Assembly (NCBI GenBank): GCA_964544055.1
Contig: CAZJAA010000012.1
Location: forward strand, 1-64,000
Origin: SIG299 sp964544055
GTDB taxonomy: Bacteria > Bacillota > Clostridia > Lachnospirales > Lachnospiraceae
Reading direction: 5' to 3'
Length of the DNA: 64,000 bases
Shown here: piece by piece, positions 18,064 to 25,453 of the stretch
Numbering within the stretch: position 1 is the first letter of the stretch
Layout: each line of letters begins with the position of its first letter
Translations under genes and position numbers: made by a program
Notes under the pieces: model-generated
Told to the model about the DNA's origin: nothing
Database searches by the model: none
What the model saw: only the letters and a program-made list of their open reading frames with translations

Positions 18064-18166
18064 AGTTCGCAGAAAAATTATCCCATGAACTAAAAATGCT
18101 TTGTGGGAATGTGCCTGGGCGCATTCTTTCACGGAAATGGCACGCCGGAAAAGGAGTGATGTCATA

Positions 18167-19702
18167 ATGCTGCAAATAAAGAATGTAACGATTACACATA
18201 AAAAGGATAACCGTGTGTTAGTGGATAACTTTAATCTGGTGCTAAACCATGGGGATAAATGTGCGATCATCGGAGAAGAAGGAAATGGAAAATCGACGCT
18301 GTTAAAGCTGATTTATAAGGAAGCATTGGTAGAAAATTATGTGGAGGTTTCGGGAGAGGTGATTCGCAATAACAGCTACATTGGCTATCTTCCGCAAGAG
18401 CTTACTCGGACGGAAAAAGAGAAAAGCGTCTATGAGTTTATGTGCGATCATCCTCAGTTTTTGTTGATGACCCCACAGGAACTGTCCGAAGCGGGCAGAA
18501 GGTGGAAGCTGCCGTTAGAGCTGTTTTATTCCGAACAGAAAATGGGCGACTTATCCGGTGGTGAAAAAATCAAATTACAGCTGGCAAGGCTGTTGTTGCT
18601 GCGTCCGGATATCCTGCTGTTGGATGAGCCGTCCAATGATTTGGATATTGAGTCGTTGACGTGGCTGGAGCAATTGATCAATACAGCGCAAATACCGGTA
18701 TTATATATTTCCCATGATGAAACGCTTCTGGAAAATACGGCGAATAAAATAGTACATCTGGAACAATTAAGGAGAAAGCAGGAGTGTCGGTATACGGTAG
18801 AAAAATCCAGCTATCGGGAGTATGTAAACAGGAGGAGTGCTGCGTTTTCCCATCAGGAACAGGTGGCACGGAAGGAGCGGGCGGACTTTGACAGACAGCA
18901 GGAAAAGCTCCGCCAGATTCAGCAGAAGGTGGAGCATCAGCAAAAGACGATCAGCAGACAGAATCCGCATGTAGGAGCCTTGCTGAAAAAGACGATGCAC
19001 CGCGTCAAAGCATATGAAGCACGGTTTGAAAAAGAGTATGAGAATATGACAAAGCTTCCGGAAACAGAGGATGCCATTTTCATCAAGTTCGGAGAAAAAG
19101 CAGAGCTTCCGGCAGGAAAAACCGTGTTAGAGTATCATTTGCCTGTGCTTGCGGTAGGAGAACGTATCCTTGCAAAGGATATTTTCCTTCGTGTGAAGGG
19201 AGCGGAAAAAATCTGCATCATTGGCGAAAATGGATGTGGAAAAACAACGCTGTTGCGTAGTATTGCCGGGGAACTGTTACAGCGTACGGATATTAAGGCT
19301 TCTTATATGCCACAAAATTATGAGGAATTGTTAGAACTTACAAAGACTCCGGTGGATTTTCTGACAGTGACGGCGGACAAAGAAGAAATTTCCCGTATCC
19401 GGACATACCTTGGCAGTATGAAATATACACCGGATGAGATGCTGCATCCGATTGCGGATTTGTCCGGTGGTCAGAAAGCCAAGCTCCTGCTTTTGAAAAT
19501 GAGTATGTCCGGAAGCAATGTACTGATTTTAGATGAACCGACCAGAAATTTTTCACCGTTATCGGGACCGGTCATATGCGAAATGCTGAAGAATTTTGGT
19601 GGGGCAATCATTAGTATTTCTCATGACAGAAGTTATATCACAGAAGTGGCAGATACCGTGTACGAACTGACAGAACAGGGACTTGTGCAGCGGGAAGAGT
19701 AA
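18167..19702 (+). CDS. ABC-F ATPase, probable ribosome-protection (antibiotic resistance) type
   Basis: 511 aa, two ABC domains and no membrane segments. First domain: Walker A GEEGNGKST near residue 37, signature LSGGEKIKLQLA, Walker B ILLLDEPSNDLDIE. Linker 195-300 is charged and helical. Second domain: GENGCGKTT, LSGGQKAKLLLL, LILDEPTRNFSPLS. The second D-loop (TRNFSPLS instead of TNHLDI) is a feature I associate with lincosamide/streptogramin A/pleuromutilin resistance ABC-Fs. Start at 18167 chosen for AAAAGGAGTG upstream. The long leader with uORF and terminator points to drug-inducible expression. The resistance role is inferred. Confidence 0.85.
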   Translation: MLQIKNVTITHKKDNRVLVDNFNLVLNHGDKCAIIGEEGNGKSTLLKLIYKEALVENYVEVSGEVIRNNSYIGYLPQELTRTEKEKSVYEFMCDHPQFLLMTPQELSEAGRRWKLPLELFYSEQKMGDLSGGEKIKLQLARLLLLRPDILLLDEPSNDLDIESLTWLEQLINTAQIPVLYISHDETLLENTANKIVHLEQLRRKQECRYTVEKSSYREYVNRRSAAFSHQEQVARKERADFDRQQEKLRQIQQKVEHQQKTISRQNPHVGALLKKTMHRVKAYEARFEKEYENMTKLPETEDAIFIKFGEKAELPAGKTVLEYHLPVLAVGERILAKDIFLRVKGAEKICIIGENGCGKTTLLRSIAGELLQRTDIKASYMPQNYEELLELTKTPVDFLTVTADKEEISRIRTYLGSMKYTPDEMLHPIADLSGGQKAKLLLLKMSMSGSNVLILDEPTRNFSPLSGPVICEMLKNFGGAIISISHDRSYITEVADTVYELTEQGLVQREE

Positions 19703-19770
19703 GAGAACTAAAAGTTCTTGCCATTTTTTTTAAAAACGCATATACTAAAAGAAGTAAAGGAGTGATATAT

Positions 19771-20034
19771 ATGGCACAGACAGTAAATGTAAATTTCAAA
19801 TTGGATGCAGATGTAAAAAGAAGTATGGAACAGGCTTGTGCAGATATGGGTTTAAGTATGAGTGCGGCATTTACCATATTTGCAAAGAAAGTCAGCAGAG
19901 AAAGAAGAATACCTTTTGAAATAGCAGCAGATCCATTTTATTCTGAAGCTAATATTAGCTATTTGGAAAACAAATACGCTGCGTATAAAGCCAATAAGCT
20001 CAATGTGGAAGAACATGAATTGATTGAGGAGTAG
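19771..20034 (+). CDS. RelB/DinJ-family antitoxin
   Basis: 87 aa. Ribbon-helix-helix N terminus (VNVNFKLDADVKRSMEQAC), then MGLSMSAAFTIFAKKVSRERRIPFEI, the standard RelB/DinJ sequence, and an acidic C-terminal tail that would bind toxin. Start at 19771 follows AAAGGAGTG. The toxin start is 3 nt after the stop. Confidence 0.92.
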   Translation: MAQTVNVNFKLDADVKRSMEQACADMGLSMSAAFTIFAKKVSRERRIPFEIAADPFYSEANISYLENKYAAYKANKLNVEEHELIEE

Positions 20035-20037
20035 CTT

Positions 20038-20307
20038 ATGCGAATTGAAAGAATACAATGGGATGTTGACGCATGGGAAGATTATCTGTATTGGCAGGTA
20101 GAAGATAAGCAACTGATGAAAAAGATAAATCAGCTTATTAAGGATATAAGGCGTACACCATTTGAAAGACTTGGTAAACCTGAGCCATTAAAGGGGAATT
20201 TGTCCGGATTATGGAGTAGACGAATTAACAGCGAACATTGATTAGTATATTTGGTGGAAGATACTTCAATGGTTATATTTGCTTGCAAAGGACATTATGA
20301 GTATTAG
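20038..20307 (+). pseudogene. yoeB: YoeB-family mRNA interferase, interrupted by TGA
   Basis: Full frame of 89 codons with an in-frame TGA at 20239-20241. The first 67 residues match YoeB closely (DYLYWQ, IKDIRRTPFERLGKPEPLKG, LWSRRI), and the frame continues after TGA with LVYLVEDTSMVIFACKGHYEY to a TAG at 20305. The interrupted codon would be Arg in EHRLVY, so CGA to TGA is likely. Truncation removes the C-terminal catalytic His-Tyr, so the product should be non-toxic. The antitoxin remains intact. Confidence 0.88.
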
Positions 20308-20431
20308 TACGTAGGGCACTTTACTTTTATATAAAGATAAATAAGAGTATAAAAAGTGTTATGCAGCACAGGACAAAAGAATTGGATTGTGTATTAGCGG
20401 GTATTGTGGTATATGGTTGTGACATAACAGA

Positions 20432-20472
20432 AATTCCTGTGTCGGCATGGAATAGCCTTCACAGGAATTTTT
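20432..20472 (+). terminator. Terminator after toxin-antitoxin locus
   Basis: AATTCCTGTG (20432-20441) pairs with CACAGGAATT (from 20460), then a T run; 10-bp stem, 18-nt loop. Confidence 0.75.
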
Positions 20473-20613
20473 GCATTTGGCTACCAACTGGAACAGGTCA
20501 TAGAGAAACGATAAAAAATTTGCAGAAATTTTTTATGCCGGAAACAACATTTTGCTTTACTTTGCGTCTTATTCTACGAAGAGCAGTAAAACAGGACAGA
20601 AGAGGGAGAGTTT

Positions 20614-21171
20614 ATGGAGGACCAGCAGATCATAGAATTGTATTTTCAGAGGGATGAAGCTGCACTTTCGGAAACGGCAGACAAATATGGTGCATTCTGT
20701 CTGCGGCTTGCGGGGAATGTGTTACACACCGCAGAAGATGCGGAAGAATGTGTAAATGACACCTATCATATGGCATGGAAGCAGATTCCACCGGTGGTTC
20801 CGGAGTCTTTGAAAGCATTTCTAGGGAAAATCGTGCGGAATCTTGCCATTAGCAGATACCGTGCCCTGCACGCAAAAAAGCGGTTTAACGGGCTGGAGGT
20901 TATGCTGTCCGAATTAGAGGAATGCGTGCCGGCAGTGGCTGATGTTGAACAGGAAGTAGAAGCAAAGGAACTGACAGAGTACATAAATAGCTGGCTGGCA
21001 GGACTGAAAACAGAGGAACGTGTGCTGTTTGTGCGCCGCTACTGGTATGGTGACGAAGTAAAAAAACTGGCAGAGCAAGGCAATGTCAGTGCGGTGAAGG
21101 TGACGCAGCAGTTGCTCAGGCTGCGCAAGAGACTAAAGGCTTTTTTGGAAGAAAAGGGGGTGATGGTGTGA
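20614..21171 (+). CDS. ECF-type RNA polymerase sigma factor
   Basis: 185 aa. Sigma-70 region 2 at about residues 12-75 (CLRLAGNVLHTAEDAEECVNDTYHMAW) and region 4 helix-turn-helix near 130-180 (RVLFVRRYWYGDEVKKLAEQGN). No region 1 or 3. Start after GAGGGAGAG. The next gene starts within the stop (GTGA overlap), so sigma and regulator are translationally coupled. A GGAAAC...CGTC pair lies at 20540-20568 and could be an autoregulatory promoter, although its spacing (19 bp) is long. Confidence 0.9.
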   Translation: MEDQQIIELYFQRDEAALSETADKYGAFCLRLAGNVLHTAEDAEECVNDTYHMAWKQIPPVVPESLKAFLGKIVRNLAISRYRALHAKKRFNGLEVMLSELEECVPAVADVEQEVEAKELTEYINSWLAGLKTEERVLFVRRYWYGDEVKKLAEQGNVSAVKVTQQLLRLRKRLKAFLEEKGVMV

Positions 21172-22133
21172 AGAAACAGCCGGAAAGCATAGTAACGGAA
21201 ACTGCAGAAAAGCTGTACGAAGCTATTTCGGATATCCGCGAGGAGTTTATTGATGACGCAGAATTGGAAACTTTTCCTGGAAAACACGCACCAAACCTGT
21301 TAAAGTGGGGCAGCCTAGCAGCCTGCTTCTGTCTTGTTTTTCTGGCAGCAGGAACTTTCTTTGGCCGTGGTTTTCAACAGGATAAGGTGCAGGATAACAA
21401 TGGAGGAATGCCAAATGCAATACCGGCACCGGGAGAGATGCAGACGGTGCTTGCCTATAATGGTGCGCTGTTTCAGGTCAGCAATGAGCTTTCGGTTTTG
21501 AATGTGGCGGGGATCCCGGATACGATAACTTCCGAGGACTGCGGCGAGACGCTTGGAAATTTAAGAAAAACAGAGCAGGGCTATGAAGAAACGACGGCAG
21601 ATACGGATATTGAGTTTTATAAATATGCGGCAGCCTCTTCGAATACAGCGGTTGTGGTTATCCGGGATGGCGAAGAGTATATGGCAGGAATGTTTTTCAA
21701 TGCGTTAACAAGCGGTACAGATAAAAGCCAGAGTAGCATTTCTGCCTTGTATGAACGCTATGGGGTAAAGAGTGCGGAACATATTATTTCCATTGCAGAG
21801 GTTGTCATGCAGAATGCCACGGTACAGAAGGATTCTCTGCCGAATCTTTCTGTACTGGATAATACCTTGATTGCATCAGGAAATCAGGTGGTTTTGGAGC
21901 TTACAGACCAGACAGCCTTGAAAACATTTTATGAAGCCTCCGTTATTCTAAAGGAAGAAACTTATACCTTTGATTTGTTCGAAAAACGGTATTTGTGTAT
22001 TACCACAGTGGAAGGACTGAAATTTTATCTGTGCTGGGATATGGAAAAAGGCTTCCTGTATTCGCCGGGAACCTTGAAGTATTATCGCATAACGGATGCG
22101 ATGAGAAACTGGCTGGAAGCTTATCTTCCATAA
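21168..22133 (+). CDS. Probable anti-sigma factor (single-span membrane protein)
   Basis: 321 aa with GTG start overlapping the sigma gene by 4 nt. Short cytoplasmic N terminus (about 1-46), one transmembrane segment near 47-66 (LLKWGSLAACFCLVFLAAG), then a large extracytoplasmic region without recognised enzyme motifs. Gene order and topology are those of membrane anti-sigma factors controlling the partner ECF sigma; no zinc-binding ZAS motif is visible. The signal sensed is unknown. Confidence 0.75.
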   Translation: MKKQPESIVTETAEKLYEAISDIREEFIDDAELETFPGKHAPNLLKWGSLAACFCLVFLAAGTFFGRGFQQDKVQDNNGGMPNAIPAPGEMQTVLAYNGALFQVSNELSVLNVAGIPDTITSEDCGETLGNLRKTEQGYEETTADTDIEFYKYAAASSNTAVVVIRDGEEYMAGMFFNALTSGTDKSQSSISALYERYGVKSAEHIISIAEVVMQNATVQKDSLPNLSVLDNTLIASGNQVVLELTDQTALKTFYEASVILKEETYTFDLFEKRYLCITTVEGLKFYLCWDMEKGFLYSPGTLKYYRITDAMRNWLEAYLP

Positions 22134-22136
22134 AAT

Positions 22137-22159
22137 AAGCGGGTATTAGCTGACCGCTT
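22137..22159 (+). terminator. Weak hairpin after ECF operon
   Basis: AAGCGG / CCGCTT stem with TTTGTTG after it. Poor T tract, so termination is uncertain and the next gene may be partly co-transcribed. Confidence 0.35.
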
Positions 22160-22217
22160 TGTTGATTGCTAAAGTATGTTTACCGCCCTTACGACGACTC
22201 AGGAAAGGAAGGCAGAA

Positions 22218-23369
22218 ATGAAAAAGAGAAAAAGGCTTATTTTGACATGTGCGGCAGTGCTGGTACTCGGTGTGCTGTTGTTTCCGGTAAAGACTTATCT
22301 GGATGATGGAGGTTCTATTGTTTACGCAAGTCCTTTGTATCGCATAAAACAAATCCGCAAATTGAGCAATGTTGGAAGAACAATCACGCAACAAGAAGGA
22401 CTTAGCATAACAGTATTTGGAAAAGAAATCTATCATAAAATCAGCAGGGAACATCTGTATTGGCAGACAAACGAAAATGATGAAAATGTATCCTGTTTTT
22501 TGGATGCAGAAATTACCAAAATCACAGAAGATACACTGGTGATGAACGTTATAAACAAGGGGATAGGCGCAATTGACAGTCAGACAACCGTTGTTATGAA
22601 AAAAAATGTGATTGGTGAGGAGGTTCTTCCACAGCTGCAGTCTGTTGATAAAGTGCGCATAAGTTATAACGACAAGAGGGTAAAGGTAGAAAAAGACTTA
22701 AACAGACTTTGGCTGGAAGTGGTGTTTTTTGTTTATCCGTTGTATGGTGCCGGAGAGGATCATTGGGCAGTGACAGCAGATAGCCCGATTTCTTCCACAC
22801 TTTGTTACTCCGGAGAGAAAACCGTGGAGCTTTTGTTAAACGATTGCAAGGAGCTTTATCCGTCCGATATGGCACCGGAGAATATTTTTGCTTCGGTAAA
22901 GGAAAATGAATATGTTGCTTTTGAAAATCTGCATCTGACAAGCGGTGGCGAGGTCTGGCAGGCATTTTATGAAAAGGTATTGGCAGAAGAAAAGGCACAG
23001 GTAATACTGGTAAATTATTATACGCCGGGAGAAAAAAGTCAGTCTTCGGAAGAATATAATGAGGAATGCGAAGACGAGTATCCAATGCTATTTTTTACCA
23101 GCCTGGTATATCTTCCGAAAGATGGCTTTTTTATGGGCAGCTTAAGCTATCAGGAGGAAGAGGTGGAGCAAATCGTGTCTTATCCGTATTTGATTCACCT
23201 GGAAGGAGATGTCCAGGCACCGCAGGCAATATTTTCCAGATATGACCGTTATGTGTTGACGGATGACAATACCGTTACCTGGGAACAACTGGAACGGCAG
23301 ATGTATAGTTCGGTGATAACAGATAACGGAGTAAGGTTTAGCAGTGTATATTGTGATTTAATTGAATAA
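22218..23369 (+). CDS. Exported or membrane-anchored protein, unknown function
   Basis: 383 aa. N terminus MKKRKRLILTCAAVLVLGVLLF is a signal anchor or uncleaved signal peptide; no lipobox. The rest is soluble with many acidic residues (a SSEEYNEECEDEYPM patch near residue 278-290) and no motif I recognise. Start follows AGGAAAGGAAGG. Lies 84 nt after the ECF/anti-sigma pair and may belong to its regulon. Confidence 0.7.
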   Translation: MKKRKRLILTCAAVLVLGVLLFPVKTYLDDGGSIVYASPLYRIKQIRKLSNVGRTITQQEGLSITVFGKEIYHKISREHLYWQTNENDENVSCFLDAEITKITEDTLVMNVINKGIGAIDSQTTVVMKKNVIGEEVLPQLQSVDKVRISYNDKRVKVEKDLNRLWLEVVFFVYPLYGAGEDHWAVTADSPISSTLCYSGEKTVELLLNDCKELYPSDMAPENIFASVKENEYVAFENLHLTSGGEVWQAFYEKVLAEEKAQVILVNYYTPGEKSQSSEEYNEECEDEYPMLFFTSLVYLPKDGFFMGSLSYQEEEVEQIVSYPYLIHLEGDVQAPQAIFSRYDRYVLTDDNTVTWEQLERQMYSSVITDNGVRFSSVYCDLIE

Positions 23370-23371
23370 AG

Positions 23372-23418
23372 AAAGTCCGGTTTTTATCAGAAAAAGAATA
23401 AAAACCGGACTTTTTTTT
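23372..23418 (+). terminator. Strong terminator
   Basis: AAAGTCCGGTTTTTAT pairs with ATAAAAACCGGACTTT, followed by T run; stem of about 16 bp. Also A-rich on the other side, so possibly bidirectional. Confidence 0.9.
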
Positions 23419-23437
23419 GACTTTTGTCGTAATCTTA

Positions 23438-23466
23438 TGGACAAATGTCCGTAAAAGTTGTACAAT
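23438..23466 (+). promoter_or_regulatory. Promoter and dyad for HD-GYP-like gene
   Basis: TGGACA, 17 bp, TACAAT. A perfect dyad GGACA-AA-TGTCC (23439-23450) covers the -35 hexamer and could be a repressor site. Confidence 0.55.
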
Positions 23467-23505
23467 TATTTTCGAAAACAATTTTGGGGTAATCAGGAGG
23501 GGATA

Positions 23506-24351
23506 ATGATAGAAAGCTTTGATGATGTATTTCAGGCAGCAGAAAAAGAGGTAGAGGCCGGTATGCAGCTCGTTTTGGAGCAGGATGAAATTGATATATA
23601 CCAGTTTCTGGAAATTGTTGCTACGGTTTCTGCTAAAGCAGATAATGATGCTAATTTATTTCACATTTTATATAAAAAAAACAGGGAAAAAAGAACACTG
23701 TATGCTCATTCCATCAATGTATCTATTTACGCAGAGCTTTTGGCAAAATGGCTGGAACTTCCGGCCGAAGAGGTAGAGTTAGCCGGTATGGCGGGACTTT
23801 TGCATGATATCGGACTTTTGATTTGTCATCAGGACGGCGAACGAAAGATGACATTTCATGGTGAATATGAAAACAAATGCGGATTTAATCATATGGTATA
23901 TGGTTACAAGCTGGTGAAAAATCTGGATGTGGATATTCAACTGAAACAGGCAATTCTTACGCATCATGAGCGTATGGATTTAAGCGGTTTTCCAAATAAA
24001 TTGTCTTATAAAAATCTGAATCATGTGTCAAACATTGTTGCGATTGCAGATGCCTATGATACGCTTACCATGAAAGAAGAAGGGTACGAGGCAATGTCAC
24101 CGCTGGAAACACTTAGTTATATGTTTGATAATTGCTACATAAAGTTCAATTCGCAGATGCTGGTCTGCTTTATTGAACATACGGTTCAGAATTTTATCCA
24201 GTATGAGGTGTGCTTAAGTGACGGCCAAAAGGGAAAAATTGTTATGCCAAATAAGAAAGAGCCGGCAAGACCGTTAATTGTGTCAGAAAACGGAGAGTTT
24301 ATTGACCTTGCGTTAAGAAAAGACTTGATTATAACGGAAATGTACTATTAA
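23506..24351 (+). CDS. HD-GYP-like phosphodiesterase domain protein
   Basis: 281 aa. HD domain with YAHSINVSIYAELLAKW, LHDIGLL (HD pair near residue 107), LTHHERMDLSGFPNKL near 160 and VAIADAYDTLT near 185, matching HD-GYP c-di-GMP phosphodiesterases. The signature HHExxDGxGYP is changed to HHERMDLSGFP, so the GYP is GFP. No receiver or membrane domain precedes it. Start follows AGGAGGGG. Role in c-di-GMP turnover is probable but the altered motif leaves activity open. Confidence 0.85.
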   Translation: MIESFDDVFQAAEKEVEAGMQLVLEQDEIDIYQFLEIVATVSAKADNDANLFHILYKKNREKRTLYAHSINVSIYAELLAKWLELPAEEVELAGMAGLLHDIGLLICHQDGERKMTFHGEYENKCGFNHMVYGYKLVKNLDVDIQLKQAILTHHERMDLSGFPNKLSYKNLNHVSNIVAIADAYDTLTMKEEGYEAMSPLETLSYMFDNCYIKFNSQMLVCFIEHTVQNFIQYEVCLSDGQKGKIVMPNKKEPARPLIVSENGEFIDLALRKDLIITEMYY

Positions 24352-24359
24352 GCGATGAA

Positions 24360-24393
24360 CTCCCGGAATATTATGTTAGAAGAATATTGGGAG
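24360..24393 (+). other. Hairpin after HD-GYP-like gene
   Basis: CTCCC-GGAATATT pairs imperfectly with AATATT-GGGAG. No T run; it precedes the stronger terminator. Confidence 0.35.
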
Positions 24394-24410
24394 TACATAA
24401 GTGATACAAT

Positions 24411-24455
24411 GAGGTAATTTATAAGGTGGACTTATAAATTACCTCTGTTTTTTTT
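24411..24455 (+). terminator. Strong terminator
   Basis: GAGGTAATTTATAAG pairs perfectly with CTTATAAATTACCTC around a 5-nt loop and is followed by T8. Confidence 0.92.
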
Positions 24456-24469
24456 CACGATTGAACCGA

Positions 24470-24498
24470 TTGCCAAAAATCGATGGAAATGTTACCAT
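24470..24498 (+). promoter_or_regulatory. Promoter for purine genes
   Basis: TTGCCA, 17 bp, TACCAT with a TG-T extended -10. Confidence 0.6.
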
Positions 24499-24516
24499 AA
24501 GAAAGTAGGTTCAGAG

Positions 24517-24581
24517 AAACAAAGGAGGAAAATCCTCTGCTCGCAGAGGCTCGCATTTTCACTCCGTGAAAACAAAGGAGG
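24517..24581 (+). promoter_or_regulatory. Purine-gene leader with duplicated Shine-Dalgarno and exclusive hairpins
   Basis: AAACAAAGGAGG occurs twice (24517-24528 and 24570-24581). The first copy can pair with TCCTC just after it, or that TCCTCT can form CCTCTG-ctcg-CAGAGG; a further TTTTCAC/GTGAAAA hairpin ends directly before the second, functional Shine-Dalgarno. No translated start follows the first copy. It may regulate translation or be an insertion with target duplication. It does not resemble the known purine or PRPP riboswitches. Confidence 0.45.
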
Positions 24582-24587
24582 ATTGGC

Positions 24588-25298
24588 ATGTTATTATCAT
24601 TAGAACAGGAATTAAAGCAGAATGCATATCCGGGCAGAGGCATTGTCATCGGAAAGTCAGAGGACGGAAAGTATGCAGTAACCGCTTATTTTATTATGGG
24701 CAGAAGCGAAAACAGCCGCAATCGCGTGTTTGTAGAGGATGGAGCAGGTATCCGTACCCAGGCGTTTGACCCATCCAAGTTGGTTGACCCAAGCCTGATT
24801 ATTTATGCTCCGGTGCGAGTTCTCGGCAACAAGACCATTGTAACTAATGGTGACCAGACAGATACAATCTATGAACTGATGGACAAGCAGATGACCTTTG
24901 AACAGTCTTTGCGCACCAGGGAGTTTGAACCGGATGCTCCAAACTACACACCAAGAATTTCCGGTATTATGCATGTTGAAAATGGTTTGTATAACTATGC
25001 AATGTCCATTTTAAAGAGCAACAACGGCGACCCATCCGGCTGCAACCGCTACACCTTTGCCTACACAAATCCAAAGGCAGGGGAAGGACGTTTTATTCAT
25101 ACTTACAAGTGTGACGGCAATCCACTTCCAAGCTTTGAGGGAGAACCAAAGGCAGTTGACATCTCCGGTGATATAGATACGTTTGGCGATATGATCTGGA
25201 ACAGCTTGAATGAAGAAAATAAAGTTTCCCTGTTTGTGCGTTACATCGATATTGCAACTGGCGAGACAAAGTCTAAGATTTATAACAAAAACAAATAA
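24588..25298 (+). CDS. purO: IMP cyclohydrolase (PurO-type)
   Basis: 236 aa. Last step of IMP synthesis, closing FAICAR. It belongs to the stand-alone IMP cyclohydrolase family related to archaeal PurO, not to the N-terminal half of PurH: AYPGRGIVIGKSEDGKY near residue 12, FIMGRSENSRNRVF near 35, LIIYAPVRVLG near 68, VTNGDQTDTI near 88 and FAYTNPKAGEGRFIHTY near 150. Start has AAAGGAGG. The partner AICAR transformylase follows after a 155-nt spacer with a tandem repeat. Confidence 0.9.
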   Translation: MLLSLEQELKQNAYPGRGIVIGKSEDGKYAVTAYFIMGRSENSRNRVFVEDGAGIRTQAFDPSKLVDPSLIIYAPVRVLGNKTIVTNGDQTDTIYELMDKQMTFEQSLRTREFEPDAPNYTPRISGIMHVENGLYNYAMSILKSNNGDPSGCNRYTFAYTNPKAGEGRFIHTYKCDGNPLPSFEGEPKAVDISGDIDTFGDMIWNSLNEENKVSLFVRYIDIATGETKSKIYNKNK

Positions 25299-25366
25299 CC
25301 GTTGCGGCACAGAACTTAGAACTGGAATATATAACCATTGCGGTACAGAACTTAGAACAGATGTAC
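25295..25366 (+). repeat. Imperfect 36-bp tandem repeat between purine genes
   Basis: Two units beginning ATAACC (25295 and 25331), sharing TTGCGG and ACAGAACTTAGAAC, with a decayed third unit starting ATAAGCGTT at 25367. The first unit overlaps the purO stop codon. Confidence 0.75.
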
Positions 25367-25453
25367 ATAAGCGTTATCAGTCTGTACATTTGGATGGAGC
25401 TGCGTCATTGCTACTCAAATAAAATTTACACATAGAAAGAAAGGGATTAACGT

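Noticed and set aside
17896..18093. 65-aa reading frame in the ABC-F leader
   Set aside because: Poor ribosome site, no similarity, and it overlaps the attenuator; the three-codon uORF has the better start signal.
20239..20241. TGA in yoeB as selenocysteine or recoding
   Set aside because: The expected residue is Arg and no SECIS-like hairpin follows; a point mutation is simpler.
24517..24581. Known purine, preQ1 or PRPP riboswitch
   Set aside because: The conserved junction and loop words of these classes are absent.
25295..25380. CRISPR array
   Set aside because: Units are contiguous with no unique spacers, only two to three copies, and no cas genes in the window.
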